Of a DNA stretch of 64,000 nt, positions 7,650 through 16,382 are shown piece after piece. The stretch lies in assembly GCF_045277565.1 (NCBI RefSeq), contig NZ_CP123584.1:496001-560000 (forward strand), in the 5' to 3' direction. The notes beneath the pieces were generated by a model. It was not told the origin of the DNA, did no database searches, and worked only from the letters and a program-made list of their open reading frames with translations. Source of the DNA: Aliisedimentitalea scapharcae (GTDB taxonomy: Bacteria; Pseudomonadota; Alphaproteobacteria; Rhodobacterales; Rhodobacteraceae). The translations under genes were made by a program, and so were the position numbers. How positions within the stretch are numbered: the stretch's first letter is position 1; every line of letters begins with the position of its first letter.

Positions 7650-8381
7650 ATGACAGACGTTGCCCCACCTTCCAAACGCGGGTTTTCCCGGCATCTGCCG
7701 CTGATTCTGGTGGCGGTTGTGGCCATCATTGGCGCGTTGACCCTGCGCGATTATCTGAGCTTTGACACGCTGCGCGACAACCGCGAGGCGTTGTTGGCAT
7801 ACCGCGATCAGAATTTTGCCGGCCTGGTTGCGTTGTTTATGCTCGCCTATGTGGTGATTGTGGCGTTTTCGCTGCCCGGAGCGGCGGTGGCATCGGTCAC
7901 CGGCGGGTTTCTGTTCGGTTTGGTGGCCGGGACGGTCTTTAATGTGGTCGCCGCGACCATCGGAGCGGCGGCGATCTTTTTGGCGGCGCGCTGGGGGTTG
8001 GGGCAATCGCTGACGGCCAAGCTCGAGGCCTCTGAGGGGACGTTGCAGAAGCTGAAGACCGGATTGCGCGACAATGAGATCGAAGTGCTGTTCCTGTTGC
8101 GTCTGGTGCCTGCGGTGCCGTTTTTTGTCGCCAACCTGTTGCCCGCGTTGGTCGGGGTGAAATTCGGCAACTTCCTGTGGACCACCGCGTTGGGGATTGT
8201 TCCCGGCGGGATCGTGTTTACCTGGATCGGTGTCGGTCTGGGCGAAGTGTTCGATCGTGGCGAATCGCCGGATCTGTCGTTGTTGTGGGAACCCCATGTG
8301 ATCGGTCCGATTCTGGGATTGTGCGTCCTGGCGGCCTTGCCCATTGTCATCAAGTCCCTGCGTGGCCGGAAAGAGATCTGA
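7650..8381 (+). CDS. TVP38/TMEM64 family membrane protein
   Basis: A 243-residue inner-membrane protein with a first helix at about 13-33 and several later helices. The family (VTT/DedA-like) core is visible as SLPGAAVASVTGGFLFG and FLLRLVPAVPFFVANLLPAL, with conserved GG/RL/P residues. The ATG at 7650 is preceded by AAAAGGA at good spacing and is preferred over 7629. It lies 4 bp upstream of a MerA-like flavoprotein; this pairing recurs in many proteobacteria, but the joint function is not established. Confidence 0.9.
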   Translation: MTDVAPPSKRGFSRHLPLILVAVVAIIGALTLRDYLSFDTLRDNREALLAYRDQNFAGLVALFMLAYVVIVAFSLPGAAVASVTGGFLFGLVAGTVFNVVAATIGAAAIFLAARWGLGQSLTAKLEASEGTLQKLKTGLRDNEIEVLFLLRLVPAVPFFVANLLPALVGVKFGNFLWTTALGIVPGGIVFTWIGVGLGEVFDRGESPDLSLLWEPHVIGPILGLCVLAALPIVIKSLRGRKEI

Positions 8382-8385
8382 CAAC

Positions 8386-9804
8386 ATGACACGAATCAAA
8401 TGTGATCTTCTGGTGATCGGAGCCGGATCCGGTGGGTTGTCTGTCGCGGCGGGTGCCAGCCAGATGGGGGCCGATGTCGTGCTGCTGGAAGGGCACGAAA
8501 TGGGCGGCGATTGCCTGAACTTTGGCTGTGTCCCGTCCAAGGCGTTATTGGCCAGCGCCAAAGTGGCGCACAGCCAGGCACATGCCAGCGCCTTTGGTAT
8601 CGCGGATCAGGTGCCGCAGGTGGATTACGCGGCGGCCAAGGATCACGTGCGAAACGTCATCGACACCATCGCCCCCATGGACAGCCAAGAACGATTCGAA
8701 GGGTTCGGAGTGCGGGTGATCCGCGAATATGGCCAGTTTATTTCCCCGACCGAGGTCCAGGCCGGAGAGAATGTCATCGCCGCGCGCCGGGTGGTGATCG
8801 CCACCGGGTCGTCGCCGTTGGTGCCGCCGATTCCGGGGCTGGACGCGGTGCCATTTGACACCAACGAAACCATTTTTGATCTGCGCGACAAACCCGATCA
8901 CCTGTTGATCATCGGGGGAGGCCCCATCGGCATGGAAATGGCGCAGGCGCATGTCCGGCTGGGCTGCAAGGTCACGGTGATCGAAGCGGCCAGGGCGCTG
9001 GGCAAGGACGACCCCGAATTGGCCGAGGTGGTGATCGGGTCGCTGCGCGATGAAGGGGTGCAGATCGTCGAAGGCGCGATGGCGGCGTCGATTGCCGGGT
9101 CGGCGGGCGATATCCGCATCGAGACCAGCGATGGGCGGGAATTTGCCGGGTCGCATCTGTTGTTGGCGATCGGGCGCAAGGCCAACACGGACCGATTGAA
9201 CCTGGCCGCTGCGGGGATTGAACCCACGCGAACCGGCATTCAGGTGGACGCGGGGCTGCGCACCACAAACAAGAAAGTCTATGCCATTGGCGATGTTGCA
9301 GGGGGGCTGCAGTTTACCCATGTGGCGGGCTATCAGGCCGGGGTGATCATTCGGTCGATCCTGTTCGGTCTGCCTGCCAAGGCCAGCACCCATCACATCC
9401 CCTGGGCCACCTATACCGACCCGGAACTGGCCCATGTCGGCCTGAGCGAAGCCGAGGCGCGCCAAAAACACGGGGCCAGGTTGGAGGTAGTGCGGTTTGA
9501 TTATCATCACAACGACCGCGCCATTGCCGAGCGCAAAACCAAAGGGTTCATCAAGGTGATGGTGGTCAAGGGGCGGCCTGTGGGCGCGTCGATTGTCGGC
9601 CATCAGGCGGGCGAACTGATCAATCTGTGGTCGCTGGTTTTGGCCAACAAGCTGAAAATGGGCCAAGTCGCGGCGATGGTTTCGCCTTACCCCACAATTG
9701 GCGAGGTGAACAAACGTGCCGCCGGGGCCTATTTCTCTCCCAGATTGTTTGATAACCCATTGGTCAAACGAGTTGTTGGGCTGGTCCAACGCTGGCTGCC
9801 CTGA
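8386..9804 (+). CDS. FAD-dependent pyridine nucleotide-disulfide oxidoreductase, MerA-like
   Basis: The 472-residue flavoprotein has an FAD-binding GAGSGG (12-17), the redox disulfide GGDCLNFGCVPSK (C43, C48), a second Rossmann motif GGGPIGMEMA and the FAD motif YAIGDVAG. In glutathione reductase and dihydrolipoamide dehydrogenase a C-terminal His-Glu pair acts as acid-base. Here the position reads PYPTIGE, with Tyr in place of His, as in mercuric-reductase-like members. No N-terminal HMA domain or C-terminal vicinal Cys pair is present, so mercury reduction is unlikely. ATG 8386 lies 4 bp after the TVP38 stop. Confidence 0.92.
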   Translation: MTRIKCDLLVIGAGSGGLSVAAGASQMGADVVLLEGHEMGGDCLNFGCVPSKALLASAKVAHSQAHASAFGIADQVPQVDYAAAKDHVRNVIDTIAPMDSQERFEGFGVRVIREYGQFISPTEVQAGENVIAARRVVIATGSSPLVPPIPGLDAVPFDTNETIFDLRDKPDHLLIIGGGPIGMEMAQAHVRLGCKVTVIEAARALGKDDPELAEVVIGSLRDEGVQIVEGAMAASIAGSAGDIRIETSDGREFAGSHLLLAIGRKANTDRLNLAAAGIEPTRTGIQVDAGLRTTNKKVYAIGDVAGGLQFTHVAGYQAGVIIRSILFGLPAKASTHHIPWATYTDPELAHVGLSEAEARQKHGARLEVVRFDYHHNDRAIAERKTKGFIKVMVVKGRPVGASIVGHQAGELINLWSLVLANKLKMGQVAAMVSPYPTIGEVNKRAAGAYFSPRLFDNPLVKRVVGLVQRWLP

Positions 9805-9822
9805 TCGGGAAAGGGGGACACG

Positions 9823-11205
9823 CTGAATTCGCTTTCCGGACGTTTTCTGATCCTGACCACGGTTTTCGTGATGTTGGCCGAAGTGTTGATCTTTGTCCCG
9901 TCGATTGCCCGTTTCCGCGAAGATTTCCTGTTGAGCCGTCTGGAGCGGGCCCAGATTGCATCGCTCGCGTTGCTGGCGGATGACATGTTGGCGACCGAAC
10001 TGGAAGCCGAGCTGTTGGAAAACGCCGGGGTTTTCAATGTGGTGTTGCGGCGGGACGAAGTGCGCCAGCTGATGTTGTCGTCACCGATCCCGAATCCGAT
10101 TTCCGAAACCTTTGATCTGCGCACCTCCAGCGCGGTGTCGCTGATCGGTGACGCGATGGTGCGGCTGTGGGATCGGGAAAATCAGGTCATCCGGGTGATG
10201 GGCGAACCGGTGCGCGATGCCGGGTTGCTGATCGAAATCACCATGGAAACGGCACCGTTGCGGGCGGCCATGATCGAATACGGGGTGCGCATTCTGGCGT
10301 TGTCGGCGGTGATCTCGGTCTTTACGGCGGTGTTGCTGTTCATTGCCGTGCGCATGTTTCTGGTCAAACCGATCAAGGGGGTCGTGGGGTACATGCAGCG
10401 TTATGCTGCCGCGCCCGAGGATGCACGGGGTATCATTACCCCGAATGCGGGCGTGACCGAATTGCGCGAAGCCGAAGAGGCGTTGTTGCAATTGCAGACC
10501 GAACTGACCCATGCGTTGAAACAGCGGGAACGCCTGGCCCAGTTGGGCGGGGCGGTGGCCAAGGTCAGCCATGATTTGCGCAATATTCTGACGTCGGCGC
10601 AATTGTTCACCGACCGCATTGAAACCAGCGAGGATCCATTGGTGCGCCGTCTTGCGCCCAAGTTGGTGAATTCCATCACCCGCGCCGTGTCGCTGTGCGA
10701 AGGCACGCTGGCCTTTGGTCGGGCCGAAGAACCGGCCCCGACGCTGGGCATGGTGCATCTGGGGCAGATCGTTGATGACATCGCTGAAAGCGAACTGCTG
10801 GCGGCGGGAGAGGCCAAGGTCCGTATTCTCAATACGATACCTGCGCCGGTGGTCGTGCGGGGCGATGGGGAGCAATTGTTCCGGGTGATCATGAATCTCG
10901 TGCGCAATGCCCGTCAGGCCATAGAGGCAACCGGAAAGCCGGGGCAGGTGACCATCAGCCTGCGCGAAGAGGATCAGGCCTGGTGGATCGAAATTGCCGA
11001 TACCGGGCCGGGTTTGCCGCCCAAGGCCAAAGAGAATCTGTTTACGCCGTTCCAGGGCGGCGTTCGCAAGGGCGGCACGGGTTTGGGGTTGGCCATTGCT
11101 GCGGAATTGATCCGCGGACATGGCGGCAGTGTGGCGCTGAAACAGACCGGGCCAGAGGGGACAATCTTTGAAATCTGCTTGCCACGTGGCGATGGTGCAA
11201 TTTAA
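9823..11205 (+). CDS. Sensor histidine kinase (probable CTG start)
   Basis: A 460-residue membrane kinase: N-terminal helix (about 8-28), a periplasmic region, a second helix (about 158-178), HAMP-like linker, H-box AKVSHDLRNILTSAQ (His about 250), N-box NLVRNARQAIEA and G-boxes DTGPGLPP and GGTGLGLAIA. Initiation at GTG 9868 or ATG 9871 would cut the first helix in half. The in-frame CTG at 9823 gives LNSLSGRFLILTTVFV and has GGGGGA 4 bases upstream, so I choose it. A stop at 9802 rules out a longer form. No response regulator gene is adjacent. Confidence 0.88.
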   Translation: MNSLSGRFLILTTVFVMLAEVLIFVPSIARFREDFLLSRLERAQIASLALLADDMLATELEAELLENAGVFNVVLRRDEVRQLMLSSPIPNPISETFDLRTSSAVSLIGDAMVRLWDRENQVIRVMGEPVRDAGLLIEITMETAPLRAAMIEYGVRILALSAVISVFTAVLLFIAVRMFLVKPIKGVVGYMQRYAAAPEDARGIITPNAGVTELREAEEALLQLQTELTHALKQRERLAQLGGAVAKVSHDLRNILTSAQLFTDRIETSEDPLVRRLAPKLVNSITRAVSLCEGTLAFGRAEEPAPTLGMVHLGQIVDDIAESELLAAGEAKVRILNTIPAPVVVRGDGEQLFRVIMNLVRNARQAIEATGKPGQVTISLREEDQAWWIEIADTGPGLPPKAKENLFTPFQGGVRKGGTGLGLAIAAELIRGHGGSVALKQTGPEGTIFEICLPRGDGAI

Positions 11206-11262
11206 TTTGTTTTAGGGGTTGCGCCGTGTTTGTGCTAAGTCTAAACACCGCCTCACCAACGC

Positions 11263-11339
11263 GGACCGATAGCTCAGCTGGATAGAGTACCTGACTACGA
11301 ATCAGGGGGTCGGGGGTTCGAATCCTCCTCGGTCCGCCA
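11263..11339 (+). tRNA. tRNA-Arg (anticodon ACG)
   Basis: The cloverleaf is complete: acceptor GGACCGA (11263-11269) with TCGGTCC (11329-11335), discriminator G, and an encoded CCA (11337-11339). The D-arm is GCTC...GAGT, the anticodon stem CCTGA/TCAGG with loop CTACGAA (anticodon ACG), and the T-arm GGGGG TTCGAAT CCTCC. ACG-Arg is normally edited to ICG by TadA to read CGU, CGC and CGA. Confidence 0.97.
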
Positions 11340-11611
11340 TTGGTTTTCCCCAACTCATTGAAGATCAACAACTGTTTTGGTGTGCGGATTCGCATCCCTG
11401 AGCGGGGAGCCGAACCATCCCGTAACCTTTGCTGTAGCCTGCGCTGTGGTTGCAGTGAGGGCTGATGGATTCTGGGGCTGGGGTGATTGCTGCGCGACCA
11501 ACCGCTTTTGGACAACGCCACGCTCTCATTCGGTGCAAATTCAGTGGGGGTGGTTGTCGGACACCAAGCGCAAGGCGGCACGGAGCGGAGGGCTCCGCGC
11601 CCCGGGTGCGG

Positions 11612-11995
11612 TTATCCGGCGTGATCCAGATTCTTGAGTTGCAGGACGCTCATCACCGCAAGCAGCGCAAAGAAGGCCGGATCCGACCAGCCGAAGCCGG
11701 TGAAGACACCAGTCAGGGCGGCAAAAAGCGTCACGCCAAATCCAAGCGCGTTGGTCGCCGCCAGTCCGGTCAGCAGTTTTTTGGCGGTTGCAACGTCGGT
11801 CACATCCCGCAGCAGAAACCCCAGAATGGCAATGCCGCCAAGGAAAATGCTGTTGTGCTGGGACAGGAACCAGGCGTAGCGGTCATTCAGTTCCACGCCG
11901 TAGTTGGGCCATAGAAGGCCGGGCAGGAAAAACAGCGCAAAGGCAAAGACTGCATAGATCGTGCTGTGAACGGTCAGGAAGGTTCGGGTGGTCAT
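11612..11995 (-). CDS. Small four-helix membrane protein, unknown function
   Basis: A 127-residue hydrophobic protein with about four predicted membrane helices (MTTRTFLTVHSTIYAVFAFALFF, the IFLGGIAILGFLL region, GLAATNALGFGVTLFAALTG and FFALLAVMSVL). I recognise no catalytic motif or named family with confidence. It follows the YdhR-like gene on the same strand with an 89-bp gap, so the two may be co-transcribed. The 11340-11611 stretch between the tRNA and its stop contains no supported feature. Confidence 0.65.
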   Translation of the reverse strand: MTTRTFLTVHSTIYAVFAFALFFLPGLLWPNYGVELNDRYAWFLSQHNSIFLGGIAILGFLLRDVTDVATAKKLLTGLAATNALGFGVTLFAALTGVFTGFGWSDPAFFALLAVMSVLQLKNLDHAG

Positions 11996-12084
11996 CTGAG
12001 GGATCCTTGTCGGTGTTGCGGGGCCATGAGCGACGTGAGCCAGCGCCCGGCCAGGGTTGCGGTAGGGGCTGGATCACGCTGGGG

Positions 12085-12405
12085 TCAGGCCGCGTCTCCC
12101 AGGGGGGCATTGGTGATTGCGCTGAGGTCTTCCATGATGTCGAACACATGATCCGACGTTACGGTGACGCCGATTGCCGCCAGCCGTTTCACATGCATCG
12201 CCTTGTAGGTGTCCAGGGCGGCGCGATCCCTGAACAGATAGGTCGAGCCGAAATCACCGCTGCTGAGATCGATGGTCCAGATCTTCCAGATCACGCCGGG
12301 GTCCTGCGCAATGCTGTGTGCCAACTGTTTTGTGCCTTCGGCGAACTCTTGGGTTATGGGGCCATTGTATGTCATGTGCAGGTCCCAGATTTTCATCGTG
12401 CTCAT
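12085..12405 (-). CDS. YdhR-like ABM-fold monooxygenase-related protein
   Basis: The 106-residue product starts MSTMKIWDLHMTYNGPI and has the dimeric alpha-beta-barrel pattern of the YdhR family (DPGVIWKIWTID, STYLFRDRAALDTYKAMH). ATG 12405 has AAAGGACAG upstream and is preferred to the in-frame ATG at 12447. Family members are small ferredoxin-like proteins whose reactions are mostly uncharacterised. It is divergent from a LysR regulator, which may control it. Confidence 0.75.
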   Translation of the reverse strand: MSTMKIWDLHMTYNGPITQEFAEGTKQLAHSIAQDPGVIWKIWTIDLSSGDFGSTYLFRDRAALDTYKAMHVKRLAAIGVTVTSDHVFDIMEDLSAITNAPLGDAA

Positions 12406-12523
12406 TGGGTCTGTCCTTTTGGTTTGTCTTGCGCCGGCATGGTTCATGGCGGCGCGTGTGGTTTCCGTTGCGACACAAGATAGGCTGGGTTATCTGTTTG
12501 AATAAGGCGGCCCTTTGGATCAG

Positions 12524-12545
12524 ATTGTTAGGAATATTGAACAAT
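12524..12545. promoter_or_regulatory. Inverted repeat over the lysR start
   Basis: ATTGTT (12524-12529), ten bases, then AACAAT (12540-12545) form a perfect 6-bp inverted repeat that overlaps the lysR ATG at 12544. It lies in the 138-bp divergent region and could be an autoregulatory site. The arms are short, so chance is possible. Confidence 0.3.
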
Positions 12546-13440
12546 GAAACGCAACGAATTGAACGATGTGTCGATCTTCGTTGCGGTCGCTCGGGAGAAC
12601 GGTTTTCGCGCGGCTGCCGACAAACTGAAACTGGGGGCGGGATCGGTGAGTGAAGCGGTGCAGCGGTTCGAAGATCGTCTGGGCGTGCGCCTGATCGAGC
12701 GGTCAACACGGGCGATTGCCCTGACCAAGGCGGGTGAACTGCTGTATCGCCGCAGTCTGCCAGCGATCAACGACCTGGAAACAGCGTTGAATGATGTGCA
12801 TGACCTGAACGAAGGCCTGTCGGGTACGCTTCGGCTGACCGCGCCAATCGGCGCGGGCCAGTTGTTTCTGGATGCCCTGATCACGGGTTTTGCCAAAGAA
12901 CATCCGGCGGTGACGATTGAATTGATCTATGACGAAAAAAAGGTCGATCTCGTGACCAGCGGGGTCGATGCCGCAATTCGGGCTGAAACCCTGCTTGATC
13001 CGGACACACATGCCATCGCAGTTGGTCCCGTTCAGGACATGATGATTGTGGCATCGCCTGACTATCTGGCCACATCTCCGCCTCTGGAGGTTCCGGCTGA
13101 TGTGGCTGGGCATAACGGGGTCTGTTTCGCCTTTGCGGGTGCCGACGATTTGGCCCCGTGGGTGTTTACCGGCAAGGACGGCCCGTTTTCGGTCATGCCG
13201 CGCCCCCGGATGGTTGCAAATGACGTGACATCCATCCTGGAAGGAGCCAAGGCGGGCCTGGGGTTAACCTATATCTTTGCAAATTCTGTCGAGAGTTTTT
13301 TGCGGGATGGCAGTCTGGTTCAGGTTCTGAACGGACGAACCGAGGCTCTGCCGAGATTTTCGCTGAACTATCTGACCAAGCGCAACATGCCATCCCGCGT
13401 CAGGGCGTTCGTCGATTTTGCGAAAGGGCACAAATCATAG
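12544..13440 (+). CDS. LysR family transcriptional regulator
   Basis: The 298-residue protein has the N-terminal winged helix-turn-helix (NDVSIFVAVARENGFRAAADKLKLGAGSVSEAVQRFEDRLG, given here as the stretch at about residues 6-45) and a periplasmic-binding-like effector domain (GTLRLTAPIGAGQLFLD onward). It is of normal length. It is divergent from the YdhR-like gene at 12405 and is the likely local regulator of that pair. The inducer cannot be read from sequence. Confidence 0.92.
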   Translation: MKRNELNDVSIFVAVARENGFRAAADKLKLGAGSVSEAVQRFEDRLGVRLIERSTRAIALTKAGELLYRRSLPAINDLETALNDVHDLNEGLSGTLRLTAPIGAGQLFLDALITGFAKEHPAVTIELIYDEKKVDLVTSGVDAAIRAETLLDPDTHAIAVGPVQDMMIVASPDYLATSPPLEVPADVAGHNGVCFAFAGADDLAPWVFTGKDGPFSVMPRPRMVANDVTSILEGAKAGLGLTYIFANSVESFLRDGSLVQVLNGRTEALPRFSLNYLTKRNMPSRVRAFVDFAKGHKS

Positions 13441-13509
13441 ATCGGCACCGCCAAATTCGGCATCATCGCCCCCGCTCCGTTTGGACCGTCGGTTTGCGGT
13501 GCGATGGGC

Positions 13510-13546
13510 TGTGGGCTGAAGGATGTGGGCCGAAGGATGTGGGCTG
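13510..13546. repeat. 14-bp tandem repeat downstream of lysR
   Basis: TGTGGGCTGAAGGA (13510-13523), TGTGGGCCGAAGGA (13524-13537) and a partial third copy TGTGGGCTG (13538-13546) run head to tail between the convergent lysR and choV genes. A hairpin with stem GCTGTTGC (13543-13550) and GCAACAGC (13559-13566) overlaps the end. There is no T-run, so a simple intrinsic terminator is not supported. Confidence 0.6.
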
Positions 13547-13587
13547 TTGCAGGTCCCCGCAACAGCCGCCCCGATGGGGGGCTGACC

Positions 13588-14619
13588 CTAATCTCTGAGC
13601 AGGGCCTTCAGGATGTCGGAATGGTCCAGTTTTCCAACAATGTCGCGGCCGTTGGACACAAAGTATTCCCCAGAGTCATTCAATTGGGCGCGCATGAGGT
13701 CTTTGACCGTAGTGTCAGCGCAATATATCCGCGCGTCGGCAGGTATTTCGCCCTGGATGGGTTGCATGATTTCGGCTGCGTGCAAAACGTTGATCGGATT
13801 CATATGCGCCACAAAGTTTTTCACATAGTCCGTGGCCGGTTGCAGCACGATTTCTTGCGGTGTTCCAATTTGCACGATACGCCCGCCTTGCATGATCGCA
13901 ATCCGGTTCCCCAGTTTGATGGCTTCGTCCAGGTCATGGCTGACAAACAGGATGGTCCTGTTCAGTTCGGATTGCAATTCAAGCAGTTCGTCCTGAAGTT
14001 CGTTGCGGATCAGAGGGTCCAGCGCGGAAAACGGTTCGTCCATCAGCAAAAGCGGTGCGTCTGTGGTAAAGGCGCGGGCCAGGCCCACCCGCTGTTGCAT
14101 ACCGCCTGACAATTCTGAAATTGCCATATTCGCCCATTGCGAAAGATGCACTTTTTCCAACTGGTTCATGGCCCTGGGAATGCGCTGTTCCCGAGGCACA
14201 CCGGCAAGTTCGAGCCCAAAGGCGACGTTGTCCAATACCGTGCGCCAGGGGAGCAGACCGAAGTGTTGGAACACCATGGAAACATCATGGCAGCGGATTT
14301 CGCGCAACTCTCGGGAAGACACCGAGGACAGGTCAACAAGCTGTTGGTTCCGTCGCAGATGAACAGTGCCTTCCACCAGTTTGTTCAGGCGGTTTGAGGC
14401 CCGAAGCAAGGTGGATTTGCCAGACCCCGAGAGCCCCATGAGGACAACGATTTCACCTTCGCGTACGTCGAGGGAGCAATCGTGCACGCCAAGGATTTGC
14501 CCGGTCTCTGCCCGTATCTCTTCGCGGGATTTGCCATCCTGCATCATGGGCAGAGCGGATCGGGGGGAGTCGCCAAAGACGATGCTGGCATTTTGGAATT
14601 TGATCACGGTGTCGGTCAT
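13588..14619 (-). CDS. choV: Choline/quaternary-amine ABC transporter ATP-binding protein
   Basis: This 343-residue ATPase drives import of a quaternary amine. It shows Walker A GLSGSGKST (62-70), signature ELSGGMQQR (169-177), Walker B LLLMDEPF (190-197) and the H-loop FVSHDLDEA. The N-terminal extension of about 40 residues before the core and the C-terminal region after NFVAHMNP match the ProV/OpuAA/ChoV subgroup. It is the last gene of choX-hydrolase-choW-choV; the choW stop and the choV start are one base apart (TGA-C-ATG). Confidence 0.92.
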   Translation of the reverse strand: MTDTVIKFQNASIVFGDSPRSALPMMQDGKSREEIRAETGQILGVHDCSLDVREGEIVVLMGLSGSGKSTLLRASNRLNKLVEGTVHLRRNQQLVDLSSVSSRELREIRCHDVSMVFQHFGLLPWRTVLDNVAFGLELAGVPREQRIPRAMNQLEKVHLSQWANMAISELSGGMQQRVGLARAFTTDAPLLLMDEPFSALDPLIRNELQDELLELQSELNRTILFVSHDLDEAIKLGNRIAIMQGGRIVQIGTPQEIVLQPATDYVKNFVAHMNPINVLHAAEIMQPIQGEIPADARIYCADTTVKDLMRAQLNDSGEYFVSNGRDIVGKLDHSDILKALLRD

Positions 14620-14620
14620 G

Positions 14621-15454
14621 TCAGCTTCTTTCCACTTTCAGCAGCCGATCCAGAATGATGGCGATAATGACAATTGCGATGCCGACCTCGAACCCCTTGG
14701 CGACATTGACCTGATTGAGGGCGCGCAGAGTTGGAACGCCCAGTCCGCTGGCACCGACCAGGGCCGCGATGACCACCATCGACAGGGACAGCATGATTGT
14801 CTGGGTGAGCCCCGCCAGAATCTGTGGCAGGGCCCAGGGGAGTTTGACCTTCCACAATACCGCCGCTTTGGTGGCACCAAAGGCGTCGGCGGTTTCGACC
14901 AGCGCGGGTGGCGTGGAGGAAATGCCCAAATACGTCAGGCGAATGGGTGCCGGAACTGCGAACACCACTGTGGCGATAAGCGCGGGAACGGCCCCCAGGC
15001 CAAAAAGCACCAGCGCCGGAATGAGGTAGACGAATGTCGGGATCGTCTGCATGAGGTCCAATATGGGCCGGAGAACGCGATACACCCAAGGTCGCCCCGC
15101 GGCCAGAATGCCAATCGGAACGCCGACCAACATCGACATGGTCGTGGCCGCGAGAACCAGCGACAGCGTTTCCGTCGTTTCGATCCAATACCCCTGATTG
15201 ATGATCAAAATCAGGCCCAGGCCGGTAAAGGCGGTCAAAGCCAGAGACCGATGCAAATACCAGGCCAACGCCGAAACCAACCCGATCAGCACAAAGGGAT
15301 GGGGGAGTTGCAACACCCAGAGCGTGGCATCCACGATCCCCCCGATGCCACCCGACAACCCGTCGAAAAACCAGGCCATATTGGTGGTGAGCCAATCGAC
15401 CAGATGTTTAGCCCATTGACCGACAGGGATCTTGTGCAGTTCAAGCCATTCCAT
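14621..15454 (-). CDS. choW: Choline/quaternary-amine ABC transporter permease
   Basis: The 277-residue permease begins MEWLELHKIPVGQWAKHLVDW at ATG 15454 and has about six membrane helices. It carries the binding-protein-dependent permease loop near IALVGASGLGVPTL. The frame is open beyond 15454, but that part is the antisense-free tail of another reading frame and lacks homology. The start overlaps the end of the hydrolase gene by 14 bp, implying translational coupling. Confidence 0.9.
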   Translation of the reverse strand: MEWLELHKIPVGQWAKHLVDWLTTNMAWFFDGLSGGIGGIVDATLWVLQLPHPFVLIGLVSALAWYLHRSLALTAFTGLGLILIINQGYWIETTETLSLVLAATTMSMLVGVPIGILAAGRPWVYRVLRPILDLMQTIPTFVYLIPALVLFGLGAVPALIATVVFAVPAPIRLTYLGISSTPPALVETADAFGATKAAVLWKVKLPWALPQILAGLTQTIMLSLSMVVIAALVGASGLGVPTLRALNQVNVAKGFEVGIAIVIIAIILDRLLKVERS

Positions 15455-16382
15455 GTTGCTCTCCCATCGTTTGAGATCCTTCTGGGTCCGATTGCAACCA
15501 GTGGGCGGCCAGGGCACACATGTCGTCGTCCAGTATGTGGCCAACCATGGGCAGCAGTTTGAATTGGGCATTCGGGATGACGGCGGCGGCGCCGCGTCCC
15601 CGTTTGGCGGAAATACAAGGATCCCGGCCCCCGTGCAGAACCAGTGTCCGGGCGACGATTGTTTGCAACAGATGTTGCCGGTTCGGTGTCGTCTGAACCG
15701 CCAGCGCATGGCGGGCAGATCCCCCGAATGCGTATCCGCGTGTGACAATTTCTTTGATGTCGGCACGAAGATCGGGCGTGTCCTGGAGGCGTCCGGCCCC
15801 ATAGGCCAATGCGTCGTCCAGCAGATAATCCTGTGTTTTGCCCGGATCATCAGGCACGCAGAACAGCCGCGCCATCCGACGCATGGCCTCCCTGGTTCCG
15901 TCGACGTCGGTGGTGCCGTCGTTGCTGCCAAGCTGGACGAATTTGCCCACCCGTGATCCGCCTGCGGCCGCAACCAGTTGGCCGATCATGCCGCCCATCG
16001 AAAATCCGACCAGATCGAACCCGTCGATTTTCAGCCTGTCCAGCAGGGCCAGAACATCATCGCGCATATCGAAGAGCGAGTAAGGTGCCATCCTGAGCGC
16101 GTTTGGCAGATCGCCCTTTAGCCAGACATCCGCCACAGACGGTTCGCCGTCTGGTCCACAGCGCGGAGATTTGCCTGCGTCACGGGTGTCGATGCAGATG
16201 ACGCGCCGGGTCTGGACGAGCGAGTTGATAAAGGCGGGGGGCCATTCGATGGCCTGCATACCCAACCCGACAAGCAGAACTGTCGGGCGGGCGGTGGGGT
16301 CACCGACCTCGTGGTGATACAGGTCGAGCGGTTGGTGCCAGGGCGACCCGGCAGGCAATGCTTGTCCGGTCATGCCCATCAC
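15441..16382 (-). CDS. Alpha/beta hydrolase within the choline operon
   Basis: A 313-residue alpha/beta-hydrolase with nucleophile elbow GFSMGG (Ser128), an acid residue in LHGGRDPCIS and the catalytic His in MVGHILDDD. It starts 4 bp inside the choX stop (TGATG overlap) and overlaps choW by 14 bp, so it is an integral member of the operon. A hydrolase acting on a choline ester or a related quaternary-amine ester would fit the position; that substrate is inference. Confidence 0.88.
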   Translation of the reverse strand: MMGMTGQALPAGSPWHQPLDLYHHEVGDPTARPTVLLVGLGMQAIEWPPAFINSLVQTRRVICIDTRDAGKSPRCGPDGEPSVADVWLKGDLPNALRMAPYSLFDMRDDVLALLDRLKIDGFDLVGFSMGGMIGQLVAAAGGSRVGKFVQLGSNDGTTDVDGTREAMRRMARLFCVPDDPGKTQDYLLDDALAYGAGRLQDTPDLRADIKEIVTRGYAFGGSARHALAVQTTPNRQHLLQTIVARTLVLHGGRDPCISAKRGRGAAAVIPNAQFKLLPMVGHILDDDMCALAAHWLQSDPEGSQTMGEQHGMA

